The position numbers and the translations under genes were made by a program. DNA of 50,028 bases from NCBI GenBank assembly GCA_021813555.1, contig JAKAKG010000062.1, positions 1-50,028 on the forward strand, written 5' to 3'. The DNA is from Acidobacteriota bacterium (GTDB lineage Bacteria > Acidobacteriota > UBA4820 > DSQY01). This document shows positions 42,490 to 50,028 of this stretch, in pieces (positions within the stretch are counted from its first letter, which is position 1; each line of letters starts with the position of its first letter). Below the pieces are notes generated by a model. It was not told where the DNA came from. It made no database searches and was given only the letters and a program-made list of their open reading frames with translations.

Positions 42490-43710
42490 GTGGCCATCGC
42501 CCTGATCATCTTTGCCCTGACCTATGTGCTCATCGCCGCCCGGCGCCTGTCGCTCCTTCGCATCGGGAGGCCGGCGGGGGCTCTGGTGGGAGCCGTGGCC
42601 ATGGTCGTCTTCGGCGTGCTGACCCCCGCGGAGGCCTATGCGTTCGTCGACCTCCGCACGATCGTTCTCCTGTTCAGCATGATGGTCATTTCGGGGTATC
42701 TTCAGGAGGCGGGCTTTTTCGGCGTTCTCGGCCGCGCCACTCTGCGCGGGGCGGCCACGCCGGAGCGCTTGCTCGGTAGCGTGGTTTGGGTGGCCGGCAT
42801 CGCCTCGGCCTTTCTGATGAACGATACGGTTTGCCTCATGTTGACGCCCATCGTGGCCGCCCTCACCGTAACCCTCGGCCTGGAGCCCCTGCCCTTTCTC
42901 TTGGCCCTGGCGACCTCGGCCAACATCGGCTCCGCGGCCACCCTCGCGGGAAATCCCCAGAACATGCTCATCGGGACGGCCTCCCTTATCCCCTACCGGG
43001 ATTACCTCGCCGTCATGGGGCCCGTGGCCCTCCTTTGCCTGGCGGCCAACCATGGGCTGCTCCATCTGGTGTTCCGGAAGGGCCTTAGGCGACGCAAGGG
43101 GACGGGTGACGACCTCGCCCCCAAGGTGATCAGGCGCGGGCTCATGATCCGCTCGATGACAGCCCTTCTGGGGGTTGTCGCCGCGTGGATGCTGGGGGCG
43201 GATCTGGCTTTCGCGGCCCTGGCGGGCGCGGCCTTCTTGATCCTGTCCACGCGCGTCTCCCCGCGCCGCGTGTTCGAGCGGCTGGACTGGTCTCTTCTCG
43301 TGTTCTTCGCGGCGCTGTTCGTGGTCGTGGGCGGAGTGGAAAAGGCGGGGGCCGTGGCCGTCTTGCGCGACTACCTGCCGGCGGGAACCAAGATGTCGGG
43401 GCTCGCGGGGTTCTCTTTCCTGTCGGTTCTGGGCAGCAACCTCTTCTCCAATGTCCCTTTCGTTTTGGTGGCAGGCAAGTGGGTGTCGGGAATGCCTGAA
43501 GCCAGGCTCCACTGGTATCTTCTTGCCCTGACCTCCACCTTCGCGGGCAACCTGACGCTCGTGGGGTCCATGGCCAACCTCATCGTGGCCCAGCTCTCAC
43601 GGGACGTCCACGTCATGGGTTTTCGCGAATACACCCGCTACGGGATCCTCATCACCGCCGTCACGACGGTGCTCGGCGTGGCCTATCTTGTGGCCGTGTT
43701 CGCGTGGTGA
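42490..43710 (+). CDS. ArsB/NhaD/SLC13-type anion permease
   Basis: 406 aa, about ten TM helices in two repeats. Ion-transporter superfamily landmarks: FLMNDTVCLMLTP in the first half and SNLFSNVPFVLVAG in the second, plus SAATLAGNPQNMLIG and AGNLTLVGSMANLIV, the two GNxxN/GSxAN re-entrant signatures of this group. Substrate may be arsenite, dicarboxylate or sodium/proton; cannot be decided. GTG at 42490 is preferred (AGGGAG 9 nt upstream); ATG at 42469 lacks a ribosome site. No arsR or arsC nearby. Confidence 0.82.
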   Translation: MAIALIIFALTYVLIAARRLSLLRIGRPAGALVGAVAMVVFGVLTPAEAYAFVDLRTIVLLFSMMVISGYLQEAGFFGVLGRATLRGAATPERLLGSVVWVAGIASAFLMNDTVCLMLTPIVAALTVTLGLEPLPFLLALATSANIGSAATLAGNPQNMLIGTASLIPYRDYLAVMGPVALLCLAANHGLLHLVFRKGLRRRKGTGDDLAPKVIRRGLMIRSMTALLGVVAAWMLGADLAFAALAGAAFLILSTRVSPRRVFERLDWSLLVFFAALFVVVGGVEKAGAVAVLRDYLPAGTKMSGLAGFSFLSVLGSNLFSNVPFVLVAGKWVSGMPEARLHWYLLALTSTFAGNLTLVGSMANLIVAQLSRDVHVMGFREYTRYGILITAVTTVLGVAYLVAVFAW

Positions 43711-43815
43711 GGCAGAAGGGAAAGTCGGAAGACAAAAAGCAGAAAGTGGAATTCGGAATTCGGAGTTCGGAATTCGGAAAGAGAGGGGACAGGGGACGGG
43801 GGATGGGGAGAAGAT
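43711..43815. repeat. GGAATTCGG tandem tract
   Basis: GAATTCGGAATTCGGAGTTCGG-like units (9-nt period around GGAATTCGG), then GGGGACAGGGGACGG-type repeats, in the spacer between the permease and glycosidase gene 3' ends. Confidence 0.75.
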
Positions 43816-43848
43816 GGGCCTTCCTAACTTCTTGACGGCCTCACTGCC

Positions 43849-44856
43849 TCACGGCGGTGTCACGCTGCGGATGAAACCCCGCACGTCGGTGTAAGCCCGC
43901 TTGGGCTTACCGGCATAGGTCATGAGGCCGAATCCCGGCTCCTGGGGAGAATCGCGCAGTTCGTAGAGGAACACTTTGGAGATCCACCCGCGCTGGCGGG
44001 CGCTTCGCAGGGTCGAGATGAGGTACCCCGACTGGTTGGCGGGGCCCACCCTGTCCGACCGCCAGCCGACCTCCGTGAGCCAGAAAGGCTTGGCGCCTTG
44101 GCCGCGGCGCTCGATGATGGCCTGGACGGGCTGGGGCTCCCAGGGCCTGGAGGGGCCTTCGAGCATGCGGAAGACCTCCGCCGGCTTGTCCTTGTAGCAG
44201 TGGTGGGAAATGATGTCCAGGTAAGAGCCCGCCTCCGCCAAGATCTTGTCCAGCCAGCTATCCCAATGGGCGCCGCTGAGGTGGGCCAGATCGGGTCCCA
44301 CGATCTTGCAGTCGGGATCGGCGTCCTTGGCGGCCTCGGCTCCCGGGATGAGCACCTGCCGGATGTACTGTTCCGTGCTGCCGCGGAAAAACGTGCTGGA
44401 GTTGGGCTCGTTCCACAAGATCCAATGCCTGACCCGGCCCCTGTAACGCTCCACGAGGGCCGAGATGAACTCTTTCCAGTCCCTCACGTCCCGCGGGGGG
44501 TAGAACGCGCTGGGGCCCGAGGAGGCCCAGGGCGGACAGAAGCCCAGGATGGCCACCAGGCGAATGCCGTGCGCCTCCGCCTCCTCCACCACCGGGTCCA
44601 TGATGTCCCACCGGAACTGGCCGCGCCGGGGCTCCATCCGGTCCCACGTAAAGTCCACACGGACAAAGCCAAAGCCGGCCTTTTCGATGGCGTCGAAATC
44701 ATCCGCGGAGGGGATATGGGCGTTAATGCCGAAGTAGGGGTTGACTTCGGCCGAGGACGGGTACGGGCGCTCCTGGGCCGCCGGCGCGGTGGCTGAGCTT
44801 ATGATCACGGCCAGGACTAAGGCAACCACCATCAGGGTCGAGACGCGCTGGTTCAT
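43849..44856 (-). CDS. Secreted clan-A glycoside hydrolase (GH39/GH5-like)
   Basis: 335 aa. Signal peptide, then a TIM-barrel with FGINAHIPS, GFVRVDFTWDRMEP, acid/base Glu in ILWNEPN (E150) and nucleophile in WLTEVGW (E262), the strand 4 and strand 7 positions of clan GH-A. Family within the clan is uncertain; beta-xylosidase or cellulase-like activity is plausible. ATG at 44856 has GGAG ~7 nt upstream; an earlier ATG at 44874 begins 4 nt after the sixA stop. Second gene of a sixA-glycosidase unit. Confidence 0.78.
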   Translation of the reverse strand: MNQRVSTLMVVALVLAVIISSATAPAAQERPYPSSAEVNPYFGINAHIPSADDFDAIEKAGFGFVRVDFTWDRMEPRRGQFRWDIMDPVVEEAEAHGIRLVAILGFCPPWASSGPSAFYPPRDVRDWKEFISALVERYRGRVRHWILWNEPNSSTFFRGSTEQYIRQVLIPGAEAAKDADPDCKIVGPDLAHLSGAHWDSWLDKILAEAGSYLDIISHHCYKDKPAEVFRMLEGPSRPWEPQPVQAIIERRGQGAKPFWLTEVGWRSDRVGPANQSGYLISTLRSARQRGWISKVFLYELRDSPQEPGFGLMTYAGKPKRAYTDVRGFIRSVTPP

Positions 44857-44877
44857 GTCACGCTCCGTGGTCATGCG

Positions 44878-45327
44878 TCAAGCAAGTTTGGGAGGGATGG
44901 CGGCCACCAGTTCGGTGGCTAGCCCGCGGCCCGTCTCCGTCGTTCGGAACCACCAAGCCGCGCCCTTCTTCATGGGCCAGCTCTCGGTCCGGCGGGTCAT
45001 GAGATAGGCCGCCACCTCTCCGAGGAGAGGCTGGTGGCCCACGAGGATCACGGCGCCTTCGGCCCTCGGCCAGCCGGAGGCTTCCAGAACGTCTTGAACC
45101 GAGGCTCCGCCATACAGCTCCGGGAGGATCTCGAAGGGGGCCGCCAGCCCTTCCGCCGTCTCTTTGGCCCGGACCGCGGGGCTGGACAAGAGCCGGTACT
45201 CCGGAAGGCGGGCGTGCAGCCACCGTCCCACCTTGGCGGCCTGCTCTCGCCCCTTGGGGGTCAAGCGGCGCCGTTCGTCGGGGCTCGCGTCCTCGGCTTC
45301 GGCATGGCGCCAGAGAATCAGGTCCAT
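44878..45327 (-). CDS. sixA: Phosphohistidine phosphatase SixA-like
   Basis: 149 aa histidine-phosphatase-superfamily enzyme: catalytic LWRHAEAED (R7, H8), SSPAVRAKETAE and the second His in LVGHQP (H98). SixA removes phosphate from histidine phosphotransfer domains or NPr. GAGGAGG lies 7 nt before the ATG; an open frame upstream to 45375 gives no family sequence. Divergent from the M13 peptidase gene. Confidence 0.9.
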   Translation of the reverse strand: MDLILWRHAEAEDASPDERRRLTPKGREQAAKVGRWLHARLPEYRLLSSPAVRAKETAEGLAAPFEILPELYGGASVQDVLEASGWPRAEGAVILVGHQPLLGEVAAYLMTRRTESWPMKKGAAWWFRTTETGRGLATELVAAIPPKLA

Positions 45328-45467
45328 GGGCGGCCTCCTCTTCGTCATTGTGGAGGACCGGGACGCGCTCCGCAATGGGTGGGGTCCTGAAACATTTCTC
45401 CCCCTGGCGGCGTATTAAAAACGTTGCTTCCGGCGCCCCACGCTGGAAGCGAAAGGAGCGAAACGAG

Positions 45468-47552
45468 ATGAATGGTGTGAAGCTGTGCGAAATGGGTGGT
45501 CTCTTGTTGGCCTTCTCCCTGGCCACCGCGGCCCAGGCCCCTTCTGCGGGTGCGGCCAAGCCCGCGGCCCAAGCCCCGGCGGCGCCTGAGGCGCAGGTTC
45601 ACGGCATTAACCCCGCCAACCTGGACCCCAGCGTCAAACCCTGCCAGGATTTCTTCCAGTACGCCACGGGGGGCTGGGTGGCCAAGAACCCCATCCCTCC
45701 CGAATACCCCCGCTGGGGCAGCTTCGACCTTCTGGCCCTGCGAAACCAGGAGGAGCTGAAGGGCATCCTGGAATCGGCGGAGAAGGACACCAAGGCTCCC
45801 GCCGGGAGCATCGAGCGGAAGCTCGGCGAGTTCTACGCCGCCGCCATGGACGAAAAGAAAGCCGATGAGCTGGGCAGCAAGCCCCTGCAGCCCGAGATGG
45901 AGCGCATCGCGGCCCTCAAGGATCTGAAGGGCCTCTCGGCGGAAGCGGCGGAGCTCCAGCACCACGGCGTCAACGTCTTCTTCGGCGTGGGCTCCGAGCA
46001 GGACAAGAAGGACGCCACCCTCGTCATCGCCGGGTTCCACCAGGGCGGTCTCAGCCTCCCGGACCGGGACTATTATCTCAAGGACGATCCCAAGTCCAAG
46101 GCCCTTCGCGAGGCCTATGAAAAGCACGTGGCCAACGTCTTCCAGCTCCTGGGCGACCCGGCGCCGAAAGCGGCCGCCGAGGCCCAGACCGTCCTCAGGC
46201 TGGAGACGGAACTGGCCAAGGTCTCCATGCCCCGCGTGGAAATGCGCAACCCGCAGGCCACGTACCACCCCATGGCCTTCGCCGAGCTCTCCACCCTGAC
46301 GCCCGACTTCGACTGGCCGGTCTTCGCCAAGGGAACGGGCCTGCCTCCGCTCGGGGATCACGTGAACGTGGCCCAGCCCGACTTCTTCAAGGGGCTCGCG
46401 GCCCAGCTCAAGACCGTGCCCCTGGAGGACTGGAAGACCTACTTCCGCTGGCACCTGGCGAGCCGCTACTCGGGCGCCCTGTCGGCGAACTTCGTGCAAG
46501 AAAACTTCGACTTCGCCAAAACGCTCACGGGCGCCCAGAAAGACCAGCCCCGCTGGAAGAAAGCCGTGGGGGCCACCAACGGCGCCCTCGGCATGGCCCT
46601 GGGCGAACTTTACGTGAAGCAGTACTTCAGTCCCGAATCCAAGGCCCAGGTCCTGGACATCCTCCACCACATCAAGGCGGCGCTCCGGGAGGATCTGGCG
46701 ACCCTGTCGTGGATGAGCGAGCCCACGCGCAAGGCGGCCGTGGCCAAGCTGGACATGATCGTGGAGAAGATCGGCTACCCTGACAAGTGGCGCGATTACA
46801 GCAAGCTCGACATCAAGGCCGGCGATTACTTCGGCAACCTGTGGCGGGCCTCCGCCTTCGAGGACGCTCGGGACCTGGCCAAAATCGGCAAGCCCCTGGA
46901 CCGCACCGAGTGGGGCATGACGCCGCCCACGGTGAACGCCTATTACGACCCGCACATGAACGAGATCGTCTTCCCCGCGGGCATCCTCCAGCCCCCCTTC
47001 TTCGATCCCAAGGCCGACCCGGCCGTGAACTACGGCGGCATCGGCGCGGTCATCGGCCACGAGATCACCCACGGCTTTGACGACCAAGGCAGCCAGTACG
47101 ACGGCGAGGGCAACCTCAAAAACTGGTGGACGCCCGAGGACCTCAAGAACTTCAAGGCCCGGGGCGAATGCATCGCCGACCAGGCCTCCGCCTTCGTGGT
47201 GGACGGCGACCTGCACCTCCAGGGCAAGCTCGTGGAGGGCGAGGCCATCGCCGATCTGGGCGGGGTGACCCTCGCCTACCGCGCCTATCACATGGCGCTC
47301 CAGGGCAAGCCCGCTCCCGTGGTGGACGGATTTACGGGCGACCAGCGCTTTTTCCTGGGCTTCGCCAACGTGTGGGCCAGCAGCATCCGGCCTCAAATGG
47401 CCCGCATGCTCGCCACCGTGGATCCCCATCCCGCGGCACCTTACCGGGTCAACGGAACGCTGAGCGACATGCCGGCCTTTTACGAGGCCTTCGGATGCAA
47501 GAGCGGCGACACCATGGTCCGGGCGGCCGACAAGATGTGCCAGATCTGGTGA
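45468..47552 (+). CDS. pepO: M13 family metallopeptidase (neprilysin/PepO-like)
   Basis: 694-aa zinc endopeptidase, periplasmic. Signal peptide and Ala/Pro-rich linker (1-42), then the M13 N-terminal domain starting NPANLDPSVKPCQDFFQYATGGW. Catalytic domain: VNAYYDPHMNEIVFPAGILQPPFF, zinc motif HEITH (H531-H535), third ligand in EAIADLGG (E592), and the C-terminal CQIW, close to the CxxW ending of the family. It degrades peptides of up to ~30 residues, feeding amino-acid fermentation (inference). AAAGGAG lies ~9 nt before the ATG. Confidence 0.95.
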   Translation: MNGVKLCEMGGLLLAFSLATAAQAPSAGAAKPAAQAPAAPEAQVHGINPANLDPSVKPCQDFFQYATGGWVAKNPIPPEYPRWGSFDLLALRNQEELKGILESAEKDTKAPAGSIERKLGEFYAAAMDEKKADELGSKPLQPEMERIAALKDLKGLSAEAAELQHHGVNVFFGVGSEQDKKDATLVIAGFHQGGLSLPDRDYYLKDDPKSKALREAYEKHVANVFQLLGDPAPKAAAEAQTVLRLETELAKVSMPRVEMRNPQATYHPMAFAELSTLTPDFDWPVFAKGTGLPPLGDHVNVAQPDFFKGLAAQLKTVPLEDWKTYFRWHLASRYSGALSANFVQENFDFAKTLTGAQKDQPRWKKAVGATNGALGMALGELYVKQYFSPESKAQVLDILHHIKAALREDLATLSWMSEPTRKAAVAKLDMIVEKIGYPDKWRDYSKLDIKAGDYFGNLWRASAFEDARDLAKIGKPLDRTEWGMTPPTVNAYYDPHMNEIVFPAGILQPPFFDPKADPAVNYGGIGAVIGHEITHGFDDQGSQYDGEGNLKNWWTPEDLKNFKARGECIADQASAFVVDGDLHLQGKLVEGEAIADLGGVTLAYRAYHMALQGKPAPVVDGFTGDQRFFLGFANVWASSIRPQMARMLATVDPHPAAPYRVNGTLSDMPAFYEAFGCKSGDTMVRAADKMCQIW

Positions 47553-47566
47553 GTCCATGGTTCCTG

Positions 47567-47666
47567 GGACCAGGTGCCTGCCGCAGGTTGCGCCGGGAGC
47601 GCCGATGGGTATAATGGCTCGCTGGCGAGGACGGCGGCAGGCACGTGGCCTGGGTGCCCCTGGTCC
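47567..47666. repeat. Nested inverted repeats around the cytochrome promoter
   Basis: GGACCAGG (47567-47574) faces CCTGGTCC (47659-47666), and inside it GTGCCTGCCGC (47574-47584) faces GCGGCAGGCAC (47634-47644). The promoter TATAAT lies in the central loop. Confidence 0.7.
47588..47615 (+). promoter_or_regulatory. Sigma-70 promoter of the cytochrome c gene
   Basis: TTGCGC, 16-bp spacer, TATAAT (6/6). Predicted start ~47622. Confidence 0.7.
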
Positions 47667-47678
47667 TGGAGGAACAGC

Positions 47679-48104
47679 ATGAAAAGCAGCTCTGGACTTG
47701 CCCTGCTGTGCGCGGGGGCGCTGGCGGTCGTGGCCACGGTGGCGGCAGGGACCGCCCAGCCTTCTGGCGGCCTGGTTCTTCCCCAGGACAAGGGGCCGGC
47801 CCAGGTGGACGTGAGTGATTACCCCTCCAACATTCAGGCGGACTATAAGGTCGTAGAGAAGCAGTGTGCCAAGTGTCATACCCTAGCCCGAGCCCTCAAC
47901 ACCTCCATGCCCGCGTCCTTCTGGGCCCGGTACGTCGGCACCGTCATGAAAAAGCCCGAATACGGGATTTCCCTCGAGGACGCCAACAAAATTTACGAGT
48001 TTCTCGCCTACGACCAGGCCGTCCGCAAGGACCGAACCAGGGGGCTCTACCCCGCGCTCACCGAGGACGAGCTCCAGCAGCTCAAGGAAAAGCAAGGCAA
48101 GTGA
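47679..48104 (+). CDS. Small periplasmic c-type cytochrome
   Basis: 141 aa. Signal peptide (1-25), then one heme-binding CAKCH (C63-H67), with M77 (NTSMPAS) or M95 region as possible distal ligand. A cluster of Lys at the C-terminus (LKEKQGK). Electron carrier in the periplasm; no oxidase genes are nearby. GGAGGA lies 6 nt before the ATG. Flanked by the nested inverted repeats and, downstream, by the terminator that the group II intron has targeted. Confidence 0.85.
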   Translation: MKSSSGLALLCAGALAVVATVAAGTAQPSGGLVLPQDKGPAQVDVSDYPSNIQADYKVVEKQCAKCHTLARALNTSMPASFWARYVGTVMKKPEYGISLEDANKIYEFLAYDQAVRKDRTRGLYPALTEDELQQLKEKQGK

Positions 48105-48130
48105 CCGGGGCTCCTTCGAGCGTGACGGAT

Positions 48131-48150
48131 GGCCGCCTCACAAGGCGGCC
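48131..48150 (+). terminator. Rho-independent terminator of the cytochrome gene, intron target
   Basis: GGCCGCCT, loop CACA, AGGCGGCC, then TTTCCGTT. The predicted 5' end of the group II intron follows 9 nt after the stem. Confidence 0.85.
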
Positions 48151-48561
48151 TTTCCGTTGTGTGCCGGGCATGTTCAGCAGCTTGGGGGTGAGAGTCCCCT
48201 ACCCAACCTGATGGAGGTGAAGGGTTAGCGAAGCGCAAGGGCGTCACCGTGAGGTGGGGTCTGAAGGAAGCGTGGAGCAAAAGCGCGAGCCGATGGACAA
48301 GAACCGGATACGAGGCGCGAGCGCCGGACGAGCGGGCAACGAACCGCGAAGTCCATATCCATCAAGGGCGCGGAGCGTAAATCTGGCGGTTGCGCGCTGA
48401 AGGCGGCTGGACTTACCCCGGGAGGCCTGCGCCGTGTCCCGGAATCGGGACTGAGGGGGCCGTGAGGCTCCCTGATCGCGGTGCAGGAGTCAGCAGAGGG
48501 CATAGTAGGGGAGTGGTTTCTCGAAGGCCCGAACGGTGGGAGAGGCGAGTAGGACGCGGCC

Positions 48562-49941
48562 ATGGCGGATGCAGAGCGGCGGAAAATCCAGGGTGACCTG
48601 GCCTTCGAAGCGAAGCTTGAGGGTGAAGCCCGAGGGCGCGTGGAGGGGAGGGCCGAAGCGACTGTCACGGGGCGCGGGACCGAAAGCCCGGCGGAAACAG
48701 CGCGGCTAATGGAGGAGGTGCTGGCGGCGGAGAATCTGAGGAAGGCGCTGAAGCGGGTCAGGGGCAACAGGGGGAGCGCGGGAGTGGACGGGATGAGCGT
48801 AACGGCACTTCCGGGCTACCTGAAAGAGCACTGGCCGCGGATACGGGAAGAACTGATGGCAGGGCGCTACAAGCCGAAGCCGGTGAAACGCGTCCAGATT
48901 CCGAAGCCCGACGGGGGCGAGCGAGGGCTCGGCATCCCGACGGTGTTGGACCGGTTCATCCAACAGGCGTTACTGCAAGTACTGCAACCTCTTTGGGAGC
49001 CGTCCTTTTCGGACCACAGCTACGGGTTTCGGCCGGGCCGCTCGGCACACCAGGCCGTGGCCCGCGCGCAAGGCTACATCGCGGAAGGGCACGGGATTGT
49101 GGTGGACATGGACCTGGAGAAGTTCTTCGACCGGGTGAACCACGACATCCTAATGGGCCTTCTTATGCGGCGGGTCGCGGACAAGCGGGTGCTGAAGCTG
49201 GTTCGGGGTTATCTGAACGCAGGGGTCTTGGAAGACGGGTTGGTGAGGGCGGTGGGAGAGGGGACGCCGCAAGGCGGGCCGCTCTCGCCACTGCTGTCGA
49301 ACATCGTGCTAAACCTGCTGGACAAAGAGCTTGAGAAGCGGGGCCACCGCTTCGTGCGCTACGCGGACGACTGCAACGTGTACGTCAAGAGCGAGCGGGC
49401 GGGACAGAGGGTCCTTGAAAGCATCGGGAGCTTCATCGGGAAGAAGTTGCGGCTGAAGCTCAACCGGGAGAAGAGCGCGGTGGGGAGGCCATCGGAGCGG
49501 ACGTTTCTGGGATTCAGCTTTACGGACGGCAAAGAGCCGAAGCGGCGGATCGCGCCGAAGGCCCTGAAGCGCCTGAAGGCGAGAGTCACGGGACTCACGC
49601 GACGGACCAGGGGTGTGAGCCTGGAACGGATGATCCAAGAACTGGCCCAGTACTTAATAGGGTGGCGCGGCTACTTTGGACACTGCCAGACCCCATCGGT
49701 GCTGAAGGTCCTGGACGGGTGGATCAGGCGGAGGTTACGGAGCGTCCTGTGGAAACAGTGGAAGCGGGGCCGGATACGCTACGCGGAATTACGGAGCCAT
49801 GGTGTGGGCAAGCAGCTGTCGGCGAAAACCGCCGGTAGCGCGCACCGCCCTTGGCGCATCAGCAAAAGCCCAGCATTAAGCTACGCTCTTCCCAACGCCT
49901 TCTTCACGAGACTCGGCCTGCCCTCTCTCGCACCGGGCTGA
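48562..49941 (+). CDS. ltrA: Group II intron reverse transcriptase/maturase, class C
   Basis: 459 aa. N-terminal leader, then RT blocks: GSAGVDGMSV, IPKPDGGERGLGIPTVLDRFIQQAL, HSYGFRPGRSAHQAV, VDMDLEKFFDRVNHD, GTPQGGPLSPLLSNIVL, catalytic YADD (267-270) and LKLNREKSA. The maturase X domain follows (YLIGWRGYFGH, RRRLRSVLWKQWKRGR). There is no HNH endonuclease domain, as in class C enzymes, which insert at terminators without target-strand cleavage by En. All RT motifs look intact, so it may be active. Translation could also begin at ATG 48708. Confidence 0.93.
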   Translation: MADAERRKIQGDLAFEAKLEGEARGRVEGRAEATVTGRGTESPAETARLMEEVLAAENLRKALKRVRGNRGSAGVDGMSVTALPGYLKEHWPRIREELMAGRYKPKPVKRVQIPKPDGGERGLGIPTVLDRFIQQALLQVLQPLWEPSFSDHSYGFRPGRSAHQAVARAQGYIAEGHGIVVDMDLEKFFDRVNHDILMGLLMRRVADKRVLKLVRGYLNAGVLEDGLVRAVGEGTPQGGPLSPLLSNIVLNLLDKELEKRGHRFVRYADDCNVYVKSERAGQRVLESIGSFIGKKLRLKLNREKSAVGRPSERTFLGFSFTDGKEPKRRIAPKALKRLKARVTGLTRRTRGVSLERMIQELAQYLIGWRGYFGHCQTPSVLKVLDGWIRRRLRSVLWKQWKRGRIRYAELRSHGVGKQLSAKTAGSAHRPWRISKSPALSYALPNAFFTRLGLPSLAPG

Positions 49942-49957
49942 CCGCACAACTCACCGA

Positions 49958-50020
49958 ACCGCCGTGTACGGACCCGTACGCACGGTGGTGTGACAGGGAA
50001 AGCCCGCGAGGGCCTACCTA
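49958..50020 (+). ncRNA. Intron domains V and VI
   Basis: Domain V: ACCGCCGTG pairs with CACGGTGGT, with the upper TACG/CGTA stem and a two-base CG bulge on the 3' side (49958-49989). The catalytic triad position reads CGC rather than AGC, usual for class C. Domain VI then forms a GCCC/GGGC stem with a GCGA tetraloop and a likely bulged branch A in CCTACC. Confidence 0.8.
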
Positions 50021-50028
50021 TGTCGATT

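Larger units (their letters stand above)
48159..50027 (+). mobile_element. Group IIC intron, apparently complete
   Basis: Begins with the group II 5' consensus GTGTG just after a transcription terminator, the insertion habit of bacterial class C introns. About 400 nt of structured RNA (domains I-IV part) come before the reverse transcriptase ORF; domains V and VI follow it at the right edge. The 3' end is set at the last bases of the window (ending near GTCGAT) from the expected distance past domain VI; exact end uncertain by a few bases. Confidence 0.82.

Noticed and set aside
45345-47879. Very long minus-strand open frame opposite the M13 peptidase
   Set aside because: Mirror of a high-GC gene; product is His/Gly/Val-rich without family features.

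Overview
This is a GC-rich, densely coded bacterial chromosome segment, roughly 65 to 70 percent GC by eye, with about 40 protein genes, one initiator tRNA and a group II intron at the right edge. The cell is Gram-negative: there is an outer-membrane beta-barrel, a lipobox lipoprotein and periplasmic enzymes. It relies on sigma-54 regulation, with three enhancer-binding proteins and three good -24/-12 promoters, and on two-component and c-di-GMP signalling. Genes for peptide/2-oxoacid fermentation (IorAB, Ptb, Buk), a rubrerythrin defence cluster, an M13 peptidase and a VPS10/BNR-PKD secreted protein suggest a proteolytic, oxygen-wary bacterium. Acidobacteriota (Holophagae-like) or a deltaproteobacterial lineage would fit. 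This placement is inference from gene content; no 16S gene is present. || Layout: 1-4.1 kb holds the lipA end, a sigma-54 response regulator, a textbook sigma-54 promoter with a structured leader, then mscS and a putative metal permease. 4.1-10.6 kb holds a TPR/double-retropepsin protease, typA, a diguanylate cyclase and gltX. 10.7-14.7 kb holds a large secreted BNR/PKD/IPT protein and corA. 14.7-17.6 kb is an oxidative-stress run: Fur/PerR-type regulator, rubrerythrin, CCG-type Fe-S protein, DUF3501. 17.6-22.5 kb (minus strand) holds a second TPR/double-retropepsin protease behind an FHA-type sigma-54 activator, an alpha/beta hydrolase and tRNA-fMet. 22.5-25.4 kb is a histidine kinase with a response regulator carrying a ruined GGDEF domain. 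|| 25.6-30.0 kb is a compact buk-iorA-iorB-ptb operon: oxidative decarboxylation of aryl or branched 2-oxoacids to acyl-CoA, then acyl-phosphate, then ATP. 30.1-35.5 kb holds a NYN-domain protein, a low-GC M50-like membrane protein, an outer-membrane protein with a Cys-rich mature N-terminus, and an anmK/solute-binding-protein pair that looks like muropeptide recycling. 35.7-42.2 kb holds an AbrB-like/DUF4388 protein and a five-gene signalling block (zinc-ribbon receiver protein, histidine kinase, NtrC-like regulator, lone receiver, EAL phosphodiesterase) in which two transcription units start at sigma-54 promoters. 42.5-48.1 kb holds an ArsB/SLC13-type permease, a clan-A glycosidase, SixA, M13 peptidase and a small cytochrome c. 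From 48.16 kb to the window end lies a group IIC intron, inserted just behind the cytochrome gene's terminator. || Two patterns cut across the whole window. First, signal transduction appears self-wired: activator genes lie beside sigma-54 promoters with upstream inverted repeats. Second, at least eight intergenic spacers contain short-unit, degenerate simple-sequence tracts, some sharing units (GGAATTCGG; AGCCAACAG) between distant sites.
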